This document shows positions 37,501 to 50,296 of a DNA stretch of 64,000 nucleotides, piece after piece. How positions within the stretch are numbered: the first letter of the stretch is position 1; each line of letters starts with the position of its first letter. A program made the translations under genes and the position numbers. The DNA is from Branchiostoma floridae (taxonomy: Eukaryota; Chordata; Leptocardii; Amphioxiformes; Branchiostomatidae), in the NCBI RefSeq assembly GCF_000003815.2, contig NC_049993.1, positions 3,951,460 to 4,015,459 of the forward strand, in the 5' to 3' direction. A model generated the notes under the pieces. That model ran no database searches and was not told the origin of the DNA. It saw only the letters and a list, made by a program, of their open reading frames with translations.

Positions 37501-40500
37501 CTTTGTTGTGTTGACATTGATCACATCAATAATCACTACAGCTGTAGTATCTCTGTAAAGAACAATCAGTAACGGACGTCACATTTAGAATATCAGAGTT
37601 TGTTAAAACTATTCTAATGATAACAGATGTGATATTATCAACACAAGATTATGCTACCGAAATAATTTGTCCGTAAACACTGTATCTACAGTGTAATTAT
37701 TGCGTGTGAATGATATACACATCAATGTGTAAAACTATTTTATTACAATCATTCCAATTGCTGCTTTTTGCTAGGCTGTATTGAAAATGAATTCCACAAG
37801 GTCACCTGGAAGCAGTCCCTTGATCAGCGGCCATGACCACCACAACATAAGACCCCACAGTGTTGGCATCCAGCCTCCCTGATACAGTGATGTTTCCATC
37901 TGTGCTGATGGAAAACTTGTCCTTCCCATTTTCGGATGCAAACATGATGCCGTATCTGATCTCACCATTGGAACCAGAGTCTGGGTCTGTTGCAACCACC
38001 TGTAACCAGGTAGAAATCGTTTCATTGTTTCAATCTGAATGATAAGATGGGCTCTTAATGTGCTGAATGTTAATGAAGGTTAGACATCCAGGTAATAAGT
38101 TACACCAAAAAGCAATTACTCAAGCAACTAGATATGATTTTGGAAACGGTCAGACCTTTCAAACAACATCCAAAGTACATGTAGTCTTTACATTTTTAAA
38201 AAGTATCAATTTTTGTTTGCTTTCTTCTTAAGGAGGTAAGACTCATTTGAAATGTGAGGAATCATTTGATAATTTAGATTTTTCTAAAGTAATGTTCTGC
38301 ATGCTGAAAACACGATCAGTTTCGTTTAAACCCAGTTGATGATGTAAAATATATCCTTTTGTATCCAAAAAAAGTGTTAAAATGTCAGCAACGTTTACCT
38401 GTGTCACGACAGCTCCATTTGCTGCATCCTGTGCCACATTTGCATGGTAGGTTTCGGCGGTAAATGTTGGATTGTTGTCGTTCTCATCCAACAGTGTGAT
38501 GAGAACAATGGATGTAGGGCTGCGGTACTTCTCTGTTGTGTTTGTTTCAACCGCATAAACCTAGAAATCATACGACATTGTTAGTTCTGTTTGCAACCAA
38601 ATAGTTATATTAGTCATTACCATCCCTGGTCAAAGGAGTAGGGAATTGGGAGAATTTTACTACCTCCACAAATCTACTGCTGCATAAACATTTTCATCGT
38701 ATTATAAATTTTAACGACAAATTTTACACTTATCTTACAAAGATTCGTTGAACGCTGTAGTTACTGTCAAATTGTTCTTGATGTAAAATGAAATTATTGA
38801 CATGCAAAACTTAGCACCAATTGTTTGCTACCACAACAATAAATTTCAGATTTCGTTGTATCACAGAGGATCACAACCACATGTTGTCATAATGAATGTT
38901 TTGTTTACCTGCAGTGTGAAATTGCTGTTTATCTCCCTGTCCAGGATACTGTTGTTGCTGACAGTGACTTGACCGGTCGTGCCATCAATGGTAAAGGCAT
39001 CGGAAGGAACCAGCACATACATGAATACTGCATTGCCTCCCTGGAAATGTTAAACGTATTTCACACTATTAAAAAAAGATATGACAGTTGTCATTAAATA
39101 TGCTTACTATCTCAATGAAAATTGGAGATTTTGCTTCTGGTGTGCCTGTCTCTGGGTGTCTGCGATGTGTGTGTGTGTGTGTGTGTGCGTGTGTGTGTGT
39201 GCGGAATGCCATGTTATTCTATATGCAGGTAGCCTAGACAAAATGCGCAATATGACTCAATTTGCATCATTAATGAGGATAGTTTGTCATTGTAGTATTC
39301 TCTATTCAATGACTTTACTACATGTAACGTATGCACTTTTTGACAGGTGAAACCTCAACAAAAAGCAAAACGGCGTCATTTGTATAATCAATGTAAAATG
39401 TATTATTGTTTCAAAACGCTTACTGCAAAGGAACAAGACTACTCATCGTATGATAGATAAGATATACTTCCTCATACCTCATCCTTGTCTGACGCTGTGA
39501 CAGTGAGTACAGGAGAACCAATGGGGGTATTCTCCATCGCTGTTGCCTGGTACTGGCTGGCAGACATCTGTGGTCGGTTGTCATTGGCGTCTTGAACAAC
39601 GATGTACACACGAGCCTCTGCTGATCTGACATTGCTGTCCGACTGTTCTGCCTAATTTAGCAATTATGAAAAATATGAGATAAGTATTTTTTTGCTTGTT
39701 TTTGTCTACGTTTGTCAGCAGATCGCTGTATCTAAAAAGTAGTTAATAGGTATCCAAGTATTTAAATGTGAATGTGATTGGTAACTATGCTGAGTCCATA
39801 TCATGTTACAAATCTATGTATTCTAATATCTGATTTTCTAATGTGTTTATGGATACCTAGTACCATTGCATTTTGCTTCTTTGGCCCCTTTTTACTTGAG
39901 ACACCACTACAACACAGAACAATTTGTTTCATGTAATAGAAAATATTAAGGATAATGCGTTCACTAACGCCCAATATCCAAATGAAATCCATGTATTCTA
40001 AAAATTTTGTTCCTTCTTGTTTTTAATTTTAAGATCAAGATCATTAACCATAATATATACCATTGTTCGTTTACCTTGATGGTGAGTGTGACATCATGTA
40101 CTGCCTCCCTGTCCAGTCCTCTAACCAAAGACAGCTCTCCTGTTGAACTATCGATGCTGAAATAGTCCAACAAGTCTGCTAGGTCGGTTGGTATTGCGGA
40201 GGCTGCAATTTGGATTTTAAACGACAGCATTGTTATAGATATTCCTTCAGGTTGACTATGCTTATATTTGATTTAATTGTTTTCCATTTGATGTAACCGT
40301 CATTAGAGGTGATATCAATAGTGATATATAGATAATTAAAATATAGAATGCTCTTTGATCATAACTCTTAAAAACACAGACCTCCAATTTCTTTTTATTT
40401 CTGCTCAATACATCTTGATCACGGAATGACCTAGTCTCGCGAATCGTGATCTTGCGTGGTTTGTTCATTTCTTTACTTCTTCTATAATTTGCAAAATGAT

Positions 40501-43500
40501 CGTAATTTTTTCTGACTTGCAAATTGATGTGTGTGCGAAAAATGGCCTTATATTGTAATCTGACGGAAACTGATGATTGTCACACACCTGTCTGTAGTGA
40601 GTAGACAAGTGTCTGGTTGATTCCGAAGTCCTGGTCATAGGCGAGGATGGCAGCAGGTGATGTGTTCAGGCTCCCTGTCGCATTCTGGATTTGAATATGG
40701 TTATCTCTATTAAAGCGATAAGAGCAGAAATGTCTTACAATGCCATCCTACTATTAAATCAAAACTTGCATATCTTACATAAACTTAAAGCCATTCTTAA
40801 AAAAAACATGTGCATATTTTGTGTAAATTTTCTGTTCTTTGAAATTTTCCTTTTGAGTCTAATTTGAAAACACTACTGACAAATAAGGTGTGATAAATAA
40901 TAATGAGCTACCAATTGTTTTGAGATCAATAACCACCAAGGTCTTAAAGCTATGAAACAGGAAAGTAGCTTACCTCAATTACAATAGTTTCATAGATGTC
41001 ATGCTGAAACATTGGAGTCAAGTCATCTTCATCAGTTACAGCTATGGTCAGTGTTGTGACGGAACTTCTAAACGGGTTACCAGTGTCCTGAAAACACAAA
41101 CAGTATAATGCATTACATAGACAAATGTATAAAAGTGAGACATTCATTTTCAAGTATTGACAATCGAAGCATTGAAAACAGACAACGAAAATCAACCAAG
41201 CCATGTATATCGAAGTTTATATATGTAGACCTAAAGGCTTAACACTCCATGACAGACATTCCTAAATGCTGAAAATTCTTTATGTTAAAGAACTCTCCAT
41301 TTCAACTTACCCGAACCTGCACTAAAAGCTCAAACTGCCTTTCGCCAGATTCATAATCCAGAAACTTTGATAAGGTCACATCTCCAGTGGTTCCAACAGA
41401 AAAGTAGGACATCTGATAAAGAATGAAATTAAGATCAATATGGCCCTAAAACACATCTTGGTTCCAAAATGTAAAATGCAAATGTAAAGTTGAATACAAT
41501 ATACAGTCAAAGCTTAATTGTTCTATTACAAATGTAGTTACAAGGACATTGCTTACATTGCTGACTAAAGAGAAGATTCTTTGTCCATTTGGTCCACTGT
41601 CAATGTCTGTAGCTGACATGGTGAAAATGGTTGATCCAACTTGAGTGTACTGTGGAGGAAAGTCACAAAAAAGGAAATGCTATTTTGTACAGTAGCTGAA
41701 GTCAATATGTTTAATGGAAAATTTCTAGTATAAATTTCGACCAACCTGTATCCAGAGAGACAAGAGGTTACATATGTATCAAGAGGTAAGATATTCTATC
41801 AAGAAGGGTAACATTGTTAAATTCTAGAGTCTCATATCGCACAATGATGTTAAACTTTACGACTGATCTATCATAGATATTTCTTATTGACTCTGTGCAT
41901 CATTACTTTTGAGAACATCGGGCCTATTTGCATAAATTCTACCGATGTAAAATCTTTGAATTCCTGACAAACAGTTTATAACCATACCTCACTAACGGCA
42001 GTGCTAAAGGGTGTTCCTTGGAATTCGGGGTTGTTGTCATTTTCATCCGTTACTGTGACAATAATGAACGTTGATCTCTGAAGTGAGTGAGAATTTACAC
42101 AATATTAGTCAAGTAACATAGTGAATGAAGGGTGCAAAATGTTTGCATTAGTACTGCTTTGCGTCTCTATTGATCACACCCGATAACATTCACATGGCTG
42201 CTGACAGTCGTAGACCGCATTATAAAAATGTGTAGCTATTGTTTCAAAGAGCCAGTAGAATATTCGGCAGTGTAGAAATCGTAACTAGAAATGTACCAAA
42301 CGACAATGCACTATATATTTCTAACATGAACAACAATAAACAAAAGGGCACATTCAAAACCTAAACTCTAAGGTAAACCTGAAAGATGTATGCCGAATTT
42401 CAAATTTTTTTTTTTACTTTTTCATAATGTCAGAGGACTAATATGCATTTCTTTGACCGTAAGAATACCCAACGTGGGATTTTACGTAAAATATATTACA
42501 TACCGGTACATTGCTGTTTACAGGAGATGTGCACTCTACTTGAAATCTGATACTACCATCAGTATTGAATGGAGGCTGCAGTTTGGGAAAAAGGAGACAA
42601 GGCATATAATAAACAAAGGTTTTTTTTGTCAGAATTATTTTCTTTTTCCATGATGTATCAGTACAGTTTTCTTCAATCAGATATTAATCATTAATCATTA
42701 CTCACCACATCTCTATCAATGTCTTGATCCAAAACTAAGGGAACATATGTCGCATTATCCTGTAGGTCTAAGCTGAAGTATCCTCCCGGCGTCTGTGATG
42801 TTAGGGCGATGCTTGCGATGTCCACCCCATAGGTTCCGGAGAAATCCAAGTTTGTGATTGCCTCACCTATAGCGAAGCATTGCATTTTCAGAATGGAAGT
42901 TTTCAGTTTCATGTCCACATTAATGCCAAATAAAGTTATATTCAGAGAAATAATGACAATACTTGGGCTAATGTTTTAAAAAGCAAAATAGAGAGGCGCC
43001 ATTGAATATAAAGGCTTGTGAAATTGTAACGTTGGAAAAGTTTTTAATTTCAAGTCTTTAAGTTGTATGAACAGAGAATGCAGAAAACAAGGTAGCTAGA
43101 AAGGCAACATTATTTCAGAAAATGAAGATGTTTCACTCCCAGTAATTTGTTATTTGCCAAGCTACTTGTATACATTGCTATACTATTATTCCTGCCCAAA
43201 GGGCGTCGCCAAAAAAGATAAAACAATTTAAAATCTATGAATCTTTATACTATACAGTTATTGTCACATTAGCCTAGCCTTCATTTAATGTCTTTTTTTT
43301 TTCTTTTAATGTTTCATAATGTGAGTTGAGTCGTTTGGCTTCTAAGCATAAAAATATTTTTAAATGCAATCCATAATTCTAATCAGTAATCACTTGGACA
43401 TACCTGCTGTAAAGCTGTTCTCCGCAATTTCTAAAAATAAGAGACTTCCACCCGTTCCATTTACCCAGCAGACATCTGTAATAAAATGTCACGCAAGTTT

Positions 43501-43800
43501 TGGACATTGATCTGATCAGAATGATAATGATTGTATTCATATTTGTCAGCCATATACATGATTTCGTATTAAAGGTGTGTTGATGACACTATAATCATCC
43601 GAAAAATGTTTATTGATACCAAAGATGCAAAGTTTTATTGAAGGTCTATTAACTTAAGATACTAATAAATGGAGTTTGTGCGGATTGAACAAGATGGAAA
43701 ACTTCTTACCTTGTGCTGTGACATCGTACCTCCCCAACAGTACGACTGTTGTTGCAACAAACACCCAGTTAGACACTCCACGTACCCTAACCATCGTCAT
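31587..43800 (-). CDS. Cadherin-repeat receptor tyrosine kinase A, 26 exons
   Basis: Exons, 5' to 3': 43800-43710, 43475-43404, 42866-42706, 42575-42510, 42077-41988, 41649-41557, 41412-41311, 41087-40974, 40684-40588, 40202-40075, 39651-39478, 39040-38909, 38560-38399, 37999-37806, 37552-37497, 37142-37032, 36924-36878, 36422-36369, 35938-35764, 35532-35422, 34186-34005, 33714-33601, 33133-33022, 32398-32302, 31993-31894 and 31661-31587. All phases join, giving 969 aa. Signal peptide 1-29; five cadherin repeats (about 47-575) with DENDNNP at 141 and 465 and DANDNRP at 359, but DEDDLTP after repeat 2; TM about 583-606; kinase about 670-945 with GQGEFG (676), VAVK (K703), HRDLATRN (807) and DFG (827). 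APE is ALE (L852). The C-terminus has YIDLASL (Y947), NTYTSL (Y958) and ends in Tyr. Kinase style is FGFR/RET/Cad96Ca-like. Ligand unknown. Confidence 0.88.
33233..33365 (+). mobile_element. LINE 3' fragment with zinc-knuckle codons
   Basis: From 33240 the plus strand reads [20 protein letters not shown] and then a stop at 33312-33314. This matches the C-terminal zinc-finger tail style of LINE reverse transcriptase proteins. A CATC-rich stretch follows. The block is absent at the equivalent place in copy B, so it inserted after the duplication. The exact right end is unclear. Confidence 0.5.
34563..35122. mobile_element. CCAAT-box MITE, copy 1
   Basis: Perfect 16-bp inverted ends TTATTATCATATAGCC (34563-34578) and GGCTATATGATAATAA (35107-35122) bound the element. 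Comparison with copy B (cttatta at 56622) suggests a TA target. Inside are CGGACCAATCAG, an inverted CTGATTGGTCAG and TTGGCCAATCAAAAGG, all CCAAT boxes. No transposase. It lies in the intron between RTK exons 20 and 21 and is absent from copy B there. Confidence 0.7.
35124..35296. mobile_element. Foldback element of 173 bp
   Basis: Arms beginning GTTAATAACCCGCC and ending GGCGGGTCATTAAC pair across the element, with the inner arms GGTCCTTTGCTATAACCACC and GGTGGTTATAGCAAAGGACC exact. The loop is near GAGTGAGCCAAGCGAAC. It abuts the CCAAT-box MITE and is missing from copy B. Confidence 0.75.
39164..39201. repeat. GT microsatellite in an RTK A intron
   Basis: A GT run interrupted by GC lies between cadherin exons 11 and 12. 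A shorter, more broken GT run is at the equivalent place in copy B (about 60640-60695). Confidence 0.85.
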
Positions 43801-45729
43801 GTTTCTACAACAGTCTCACGAGGGCAGTTACGGGTCTTTGATACCGCAAAATTTTCCTGATTTACCGTACTTCGGTCACACTCGGAACTCCTCCTGACCG
43901 CTGACCTACTCGTTGAAAGCCGTCAGTGAATTGCTCACAATCGCACGTCAGGACTACAGGACTTCGCCCATGTACAACCTAAAGACAGGCAAGCAAAAGT
44001 TTTAACTTGGATTCTTCAATGCTTTTGCAACTGCAATATATACTCTATACTGTAGTGCTCACTAGAAACCAGCCAACTCGGAACGTTCTTCTAAGTTAAC
44101 CTGTTTATTCCTTACAACAAGGACAAAGAAGGCACATCATCGGGTATACGTCATACGTTAGAAACCTCTCAAATTTACATATCCCATCCTACATAACGGT
44201 CATTTTGCCAAGCAGATCTACATATACCAGTATCATTAAAATCCTGTACAAAGACTGGAAAGGCGTTAGAAGAATGAAGCCAGTGCTAGTTATGCATTTA
44301 AGATAAAACATATATAAGTATGTTGTCTCTGTCAATTCAGATTCTACATATACCTAAATAGGTTCATGCTGTCACAAAACGTGTATTTGAACTAGCCACG
44401 TATGGGACATGGTCGTAATCGATCATCTAAAGTGTAAACCTTTACCCACCTGAGTCCAATCTTCGCACGGCAAACACCTGCGAAGCACTGTGACGGGTTG
44501 TTTGTATACCTGTTGACCGATGGCGGTGCCTGAACATTCCCCTTACTTGCATATGCATATATAATATACCTTAGTTGCTCTACCATTTTGTTTTTGTATA
44601 CGTCCTAGCTGTCAATGTTCTAAAATTGTCACAGGAAAGCATAGAGGGTGCATATCTTACTATTCTTGGACAGAAATTTGTAGTTTGGGCTAGCATGAAC
44701 GAAAAAGAAAAGGTTCCTATTACGGGGGTTGCTTTTATGACATGGCTATTGCGATCGTCAGGGGCTCTGTGTTTGCAGCGATATCTCTAGATCCGTTGGT
44801 TGGATTTGATTGTAGTTTTGGAATCGCAAACCGATCTAAGATCAAACCTAAAATCTTTGCATTTCCCAAGTGACTCAAATTAATTAGTGGAGGGAGACTG
44901 TAGCCACCCTTAGACTTCAATGTACAGGGACTACAAGTGCCTTTCACCCAGCAGGTACTACACGTGAACTCTTTACTATACAGACCTACCTGTGGGATAT
45001 TAAGAAGGAGTGGCGTCCGCCTGGGGTGCTGAAAATGCCGTTTAGAAGCCAAAAGCACAACACCATGCAGAATGTGTACGGTTCCACCCTTTCACCTGTT
45101 CACCCCGGGGGGCAACGGTCATAGCAAAGACAAAGGGACAGCAAGCAAGCTGGATCATATATCGAGAAACCTCGCCCCATTTGTTCATACAATTCCACAC
45201 ACCCATGTCTAACCCAAATATTTAGCCTCTGGGGCCTTTATGGAGCCTCTGCGGCCTTTATTCGGCTCCTAATGCACTTTTGCTGGCCATTTCTTTTTGT
45301 ACTGGATGGCTGATTGCCCTTCAAATCCAATGTAGTTCTATTATGATATTCATGCCAAGGAGTGTTTACAATAATAAAGTTTCTAATTTAAAATCGTGTC
45401 GTGCGAATCATTTCTTTAGTGCAGTAGAAGCCAGTTGATTGCACAACAGATAACCACACACTTCTGTTGATTGCACAGAATCCCCAAATCCCAAACCAGT
45501 GCGGCCCAGCTAGATAACTTCGCATTATTGCACCACGCTAGATAGCCCGAAATACGTTGGCAAATGGGGTGTGTAATTAAGCGGCTTCTAAATTCTTGTT
45601 GTATTCTGGTGTTATAAACACTTCAGGGTGGTTAGTATAGAATCAGCTGCAGTAATGAAGTGTACGTTCGGGATCTAAAAAGCATTTTTTCTGTTTAATT
45701 TCTTTTTTTCTGAACTTAAAGCTACTCAA
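43801..45729. other. 5' flank of RTK A, no gene called
   Basis: The region upstream of the RTK A start must hold its promoter and leader, but no firm TATA box or leader exon was identified. A short duplication of the word GCCTCTGGGGCCTTTAT-type lies near 45226-45270. Open frames at 44575-44790 (+) and 44735-45058 (-) have no recognisable domain. Confidence 0.4.
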
Positions 45730-48396
45730 ACTAGAGTTCGGGGACCTCATACCTCCATGAAATATTTATTGCTTTTTTTGTGGATGGTATGTATAGTCGG
45801 TTGTATTTGAGAGTAATGGTTAAAATGTTATGGGAAAGTAGTGGTGTATTTATTTAATGACACAGAGGATGTCCATCTGATTAATAATTATTAAAATGTG
45901 ACACTTAATTGTGTAATGTGCGTTTAAGAGGTCGACGGCATATGGTAGCGTGGTGTTCCTAAAGCTTGATGTTTGGCATTTAAACTGTCTAAGGTTGTCA
46001 GCATTATTGAGGTTCGACTATGTGCCTCAGAGCTGTGTGGTGGGAGGAAGTTGGGAAACTCACAAAGAAGAAGGTTTGTGGCCAACTTTAGTCAGATTGT
46101 GAGTTGATTTTCCACCAATATGTCATAACATCAGCTGTTCACACGGTACAAAAACAAGATGCACACTTTCTTCTGACAGCCCTACACCAACTGTAAGATG
46201 AATACTTGGCGCCAACCCCGTCTGCTAAAAAACAAGTACCATTGGCTACGAAAGAGACAACTAACAACTGCCCCTTATCGTAACGAAATCAGAACATCTG
46301 TATCGTCCATAAAACTTCTGACACCCAACCCATCTAAGATGAGAGGACCTAATGGCATTTTAATCACCATGTCACTCAAATCAGCAGTACAGTATGTGAG
46401 ACATCCATACCTATTAAGCATTACCGTTAAATGTACCTCAACTTCTTACAATTATACTTACGCTTCACATCTCCATGATATCCTAAGCAGACATAAATAA
46501 AACTAATCATCATATTAAAAAAACTCGGAGTTCCCCAAACAGCTGTCATACAAATCACCTCACTATCTGCTTGGAGCTATGCCCATTAACAAACACTTAA
46601 AGTCTGTTCCGATATATTGCAGATATAGGGGTGATTTTTGATATTATTACATCGATTATAACGACAGATACGGCGCCCAAAACCTCATCGATTCGAGCTT
46701 TCATCACACCCCACCAACACAACTAGTATGAAACCAATCCATCCAGCCGTTCTTGAGTAATCTTGTACACAGACAGACGCATAACAGAAAATACTAGAGT
46801 TCGGGGACCTCATACCTCCATGAAATATTCCTTGCTTTTTGTGGATGTTATGTATGTTGATGGTCGGTTGTATTTGAGAGTAATGGATATAACTGTTATG
46901 GGAGAGAACTGGTTTTTTATTTAAAGACAAAAACAATGTCCATCTGATTAGGAAATATAAATATGTGACACTTCAAAGTCTAATTTGAGTTTAATAGATC
47001 GACGCCATATGGGGAAAAATATAGGTGTGAAAACCACAGACAGTAACCACTCATTTTCCAGGACAGGCATTATGTCCTACATACTGGGTAAAATCGCAAA
47101 TGTATGCTTTGTCATAATATGACATATGAGAAATCCACTAATGCAATACAAGAAATACAATACAGGATACAAACACATCATCAACACAACAAAAAGGACA
47201 TGAAATATCCAGCAACCAATACCTACATGTAGGATACGGGGACAAGTTGGTGCTAGATATATAATAATGCAAGTACTTACCAACACAACATCAGCATAAC
47301 GCCACGCGGAGCACAAAATCTAACAGCGCAAACGAAGTATAAAACACCAGGTCCCCAAAGGCACAAGTGGCTAAATACAAAGTTAATTATCATATTCAAA
47401 TTATTGTCCAGCATCGGCAAACAGTTGCTCTAATGAGCCAACTGTTACATTACCCTAACCAGTTGCTATACGCATCAACTGTTCAGATAAGGGATTACCT
47501 AACACATCCACATAATAGATATGTAATAAATCCGATTACATACTAACGAAACTTCCGCGTAACGCAAGGCGCATCTAACAGCACAAACGAAATATAACAC
47601 ACTGTGTCCCCAAACGCAAAAGTACATACATGCAATTTATTATCACAATCAAAATTGTCCGGCTTCCCCAAACAGATGTTCTAAAATGTCGGGATGGGCA
47701 AACAGCTGCTCTAAGGTGCCAACTGTTACAAATATTTCAAACAGTTGCCATCAACATCAGGACATCAACTGTTCAGATAAGGAATTACCAAACACATCCA
47801 GATAATAGATACACAATATAACCAAGTACATACTAACACAACTTCAATGTAATGCAAGGCAGAACACAACATCTAATCACTTTCAGCTTTCACACTAAGT
47901 ATGAAACCAATCCATCCAGCCGTTCTTGAGTTATCTTGTACACAAACATACAAATACAACTGAAAATATTCAAATTGACCGGAATGGGCAAACAGCTGCT
48001 CTGAGGAGTCAATTGTTACAGATACCCTAAGCAGATATAAACAAAACTAATTATCATATTCTAAAAGCTCGGGGTTCCCCAAACAGCTGTCATACAAATC
48101 ACCTAACTATCTGCTTGGAGATAAGCTCATTAACAAACGCTTGAAGCACAATGCCTGTTCCAATATATCGCAGATATAGGGGTGATTTCTGATATTATTA
48201 CATTGATAATAACGACAGACACGGCACCTCATCAATTCGAGCGTTCATCACACCCCAACAACACAACAAGTATGAAACCAATCCATCCGGCCGTTCTTGA
48301 GTGATCTTGTACACAGACAGACAAACATAACAGAAAATATAACCTCCATGACATTTCATGGAGGTGATAACCTCCATGACATTTCATGGAGGTAAT
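45730..48396. repeat. Composite array of an unknown dispersed element
   Basis: Two head sections begin ACTAGAGTTCGGGGACCTCA at 45730 and 46793 and stay similar for about 215 bp. A section of about 295 bp recurs at 46498-46792 and 48046-48341 (shared CCAAACAGCTGTCATACAAA and CAGATATAGGGGTGAT). A unit of about 270-280 bp is tandemly repeated near 47280, 47555 and 47835. The right end carries two copies of the hairpin ACCTCCATGA...TCATGGAGGT at 48342-48365 and 48370-48393. The word CGTTCTTGAGT followed by CTTGTACAC occurs three times. No protein domain was recognised. Confidence 0.7.
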
Positions 48397-49462
48397 AAAA
48401 CGAATTTCCCAAGGACAACGAATTAAATGCTTGAATACTTTCTATCTATAAAAATGAAAATAATAAGAATATACATGATTACTTTTTCGCAACATCTGGA
48501 AACGCAATTCATTGAATTTGCTTGAAAAGCGATACTATTAGTGTCATCGGGCGCGAAAACTCATGGCCTTTAGTTACAGCACATTCTATACGTAAAAGAC
48601 TTCGCTGGTCGACCAGCTTCACAATTGAATGGCAAAAATATTACAACTCACAGGCTTTTCAGGAAATCCTCCAAATTCTTACTAGTACATAACGATAACC
48701 AAGACAAACTTGGGAAGACAACCACATTCACTTGCGGTGTTTAAACTCCGACCCGGAAACTCAAAGCCGAAGAACTTCCTGTCCAACAAGTCAAGTCAGC
48801 GAGTTGGGGCAAGGTTGGAGGTACGGATTCTAGAATGTTTATAACATGTTTTATGTCGGATTTGTTTATAAAAACCAATATGGTAGGTTTAGTCGTTGAG
48901 CGAAGACAAAGATTTGTGAGGCTAAGATTGGGATATCGATCGATTTTGGCTAGCGAGGCCGATGCGAATCTTACGAAAAAGTTTTCCCAAAGTTTATCGT
49001 ATTTTGTTTCCACAATTGTTTCCCGAACATCTACATGAAACGTTAAGATATTCCCTGAAGTATAGAGAACATATGGAGAGTCATATTTTGTCCAAAAATG
49101 TAATACTTATCCGTGTATGTACCACGGAAATTGTCATTTTCAACATGCATGTGTGTGTGTTGGGCGCGTGCCTCGTGCTTTTTTTTTGGCGACGCGTCAG
49201 GGGCGACGTCTTACAAAAATTTGGCAATGGCAATGCGTTTCCAGATTCATTCAGTCTGCAGCGGCAAGTTTTGTTTGATTTTAACATAGTTTAGGTTAAG
49301 CTTATATTATTGGCTCATTCTTTTACATATCATTTAAAATATCTGGAAAAAAGTTTTACAGCAATGTGTTGACAGCCTTACTAGAAGATTGTCTGCAATG
49401 GTTGATTTTCTTTACCTGTGACATACTTCAGGTCAAGCTTATTATTGCTTCATTTGTTACAG

Positions 49463-49543
49463 GAAGTGCCAGGTCAAAGAAGAAGAAGATCAAGCTGAGT
49501 TGTGAGAACTCTGAAATCCTGCATTACCATAATCAAGCATAAG
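49463..49543 (+). other. Probable 5' UTR exon of C2H2 gene B
   Basis: It is bounded by TTTGTTACAG and GTATGT and conserved with 28682-28759. A 740-bp intron would lead to the coding exon at 50284. Confidence 0.55.
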
Positions 49544-50296
49544 GTATGTCGTTAAGTGTAAGTGTATCATTGTTATGATTATATTGTTCTTTTAATCATA
49601 AGGAGACTTGTGACTATTATGGATAGTTAAATAAGGCTTCAAAATGTTTTTTTAACAAGGTTGCAGTGGCCAATCTTAGCCAAATACTAGGTTGCACTTG
49701 GACAGTTCAAGGTGCAGCCTGTCCAACTGACAAGGGATAGTTTAGTTAGCAGGAGTTGAAAGAGTGTGTTGATGGTCTACGGAAATTCATACAAGAAACC
49801 TTCTTTGCTAGGACAGGACTTCTGGACTTACCACAAAACATATATGTGGTTTGGTTGGAAAAGATCATCAACATTAGTATAGAAAGGGTGCTCTCATGTA
49901 CATAATTATACATAGCATTACATGTATTTACAAGTTACTGGTAAACAATAGGAATTCATCATAGATAGTATTGAAAAGGTATTGAAATTAGGACAAAGCA
50001 AACATTGCGACATGATTTTTTTATTCAAAAAGCTATTGTTATGGCTGTACTATAAACCAGCCAAAGCAAAATTATAGATGGGATGTCAACATAATTGTTG
50101 AAAATGAGCCACTCATCATCATATTTATGATAATGTTTGACTTACTAGTACACGTGTATCCCAGTGGCATTTCACATTAGAAGGAGAAACTTTAATTATT
50201 ATTTCATGATAGATATAGAAGTCAATAGACCAAAGTAATAGAATAAGTTTATCAGCAACAGACAAATCTTTAATTCCCAACAGATAGATTCAGAAG

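Larger units (their letters stand above)
25590..43800. repeat. Segmental duplication, copy A
   Basis: From about 25590 the sequence matches the region from about 48510 in order: flank, C2H2 gene, downstream flank, then the cadherin-RTK gene in opposite orientation. Shared words include ATGCGAATCTTACGAAAAAG (26049 and 48962) and GGCAATGGCAATGCGT (28496 and 49222). The right boundary cannot be set because copy B runs off the window. Copy-specific insertions account for much of the length difference. Confidence 0.85.

Noticed and set aside
43431-43447. Possible short intron within exon 2 of RTK A (TTTTTAG before AAATTGC)
   Set aside because: The frame is open straight through, and the upstream acceptor at 43476-43477 gives the right phase, so a single 72-bp exon is simpler.
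44735-45058. 107-codon minus-strand open frame with CSTCWVKGTCSPC
   Set aside because: The Cys cluster is suggestive of a knuckle, but nothing else supports a gene and no splice context fits.
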